A stretch of DNA of 16,782 nucleotides from Zygnema cylindricum. Its lineage: Eukaryota; Streptophyta; Zygnematophyceae; Zygnematales; Zygnemataceae. Below, in pieces: positions 16,771-16,782 of the stretch (the stretch's first letter is position 1; each line of letters starts with the position of its first letter). The position numbers and the translations under genes are program-made. The stretch lies in the NCBI GenBank assembly GCA_037447655.1, contig JBBHKE010001949.1:166274-183055 (forward strand), given 5' to 3'. The notes under the pieces were generated by a model. That model saw nothing but the letters and a program-made list of their open reading frames with translations, made no database searches and was not told the DNA's origin.

Positions 16771-16782
16771 GTGAGTGAAAGA

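Overview
The window looks like repeat-rich nuclear DNA of a streptophyte (land plant or close algal relative). Three things support this: a decayed Ty1/copia element of plant type (minus strand) with a plant-style initiator-Met primer site, several hAT-type miniature transposons, and the spliced 5' end of a gene with GT-AG junctions and a pyrimidine-rich intron. I cannot name the species. There is no bacterial-style gene organisation, rRNA, tRNA or CRISPR array.

Layout. 1-7568 is an old copia-type retrotransposon region read right to left: right LTR (7063-7568), primer binding site, leader, gag, protease, integrase, reverse transcriptase, RNase H, then a second LTR (1867-2232). That second LTR is followed by another primer site, leader and gag start reaching position 1, so two copies appear to lie in tandem and share the middle LTR. 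The left leader is split by an unrelated 1271-bp solo LTR (472-1742) with a perfect 5-bp target duplication. All copia coding sequence is broken by stops and frameshifts. 7569-9878 is AT-rich and has no convincing gene.

9879-14489 is a cluster of non-autonomous DNA elements: a fold-back element with about 245-bp inverted arms and a minisatellite in its right arm (9879-10666); hAT-like MITE C (10968-11491); a TA-flanked element E with 23-bp perfect terminal inverted repeats (12002-12490); and MITE D (12796-14481), a relative of C. D carries two further hAT-like MITEs, A (12873-13596) and B (13612-14093), inserted back to back in opposite orientations. A, B, C and D each have exact 8-bp target duplications fitting the hAT pattern nTnnnnAn.

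14490-15202 is upstream sequence for the only convincing host gene. Exon 1 (15203-15311) encodes a signal peptide and a short linker. A 1356-bp CT-rich intron follows, then exon 2 (16668-16770), which ends at a good splice donor, so the gene continues beyond the window. The exon 2 peptide resembles the cysteine-pair cap that precedes leucine-rich repeats in plant receptor-like proteins; this identity is tentative.

The main interest is the nested transposon history (A and B inside D, at a site that looks like an old excision footprint), the fold-back element with tandem repeats in its arm, and the tandem copia arrangement. I found no clearly new protein-coding system.
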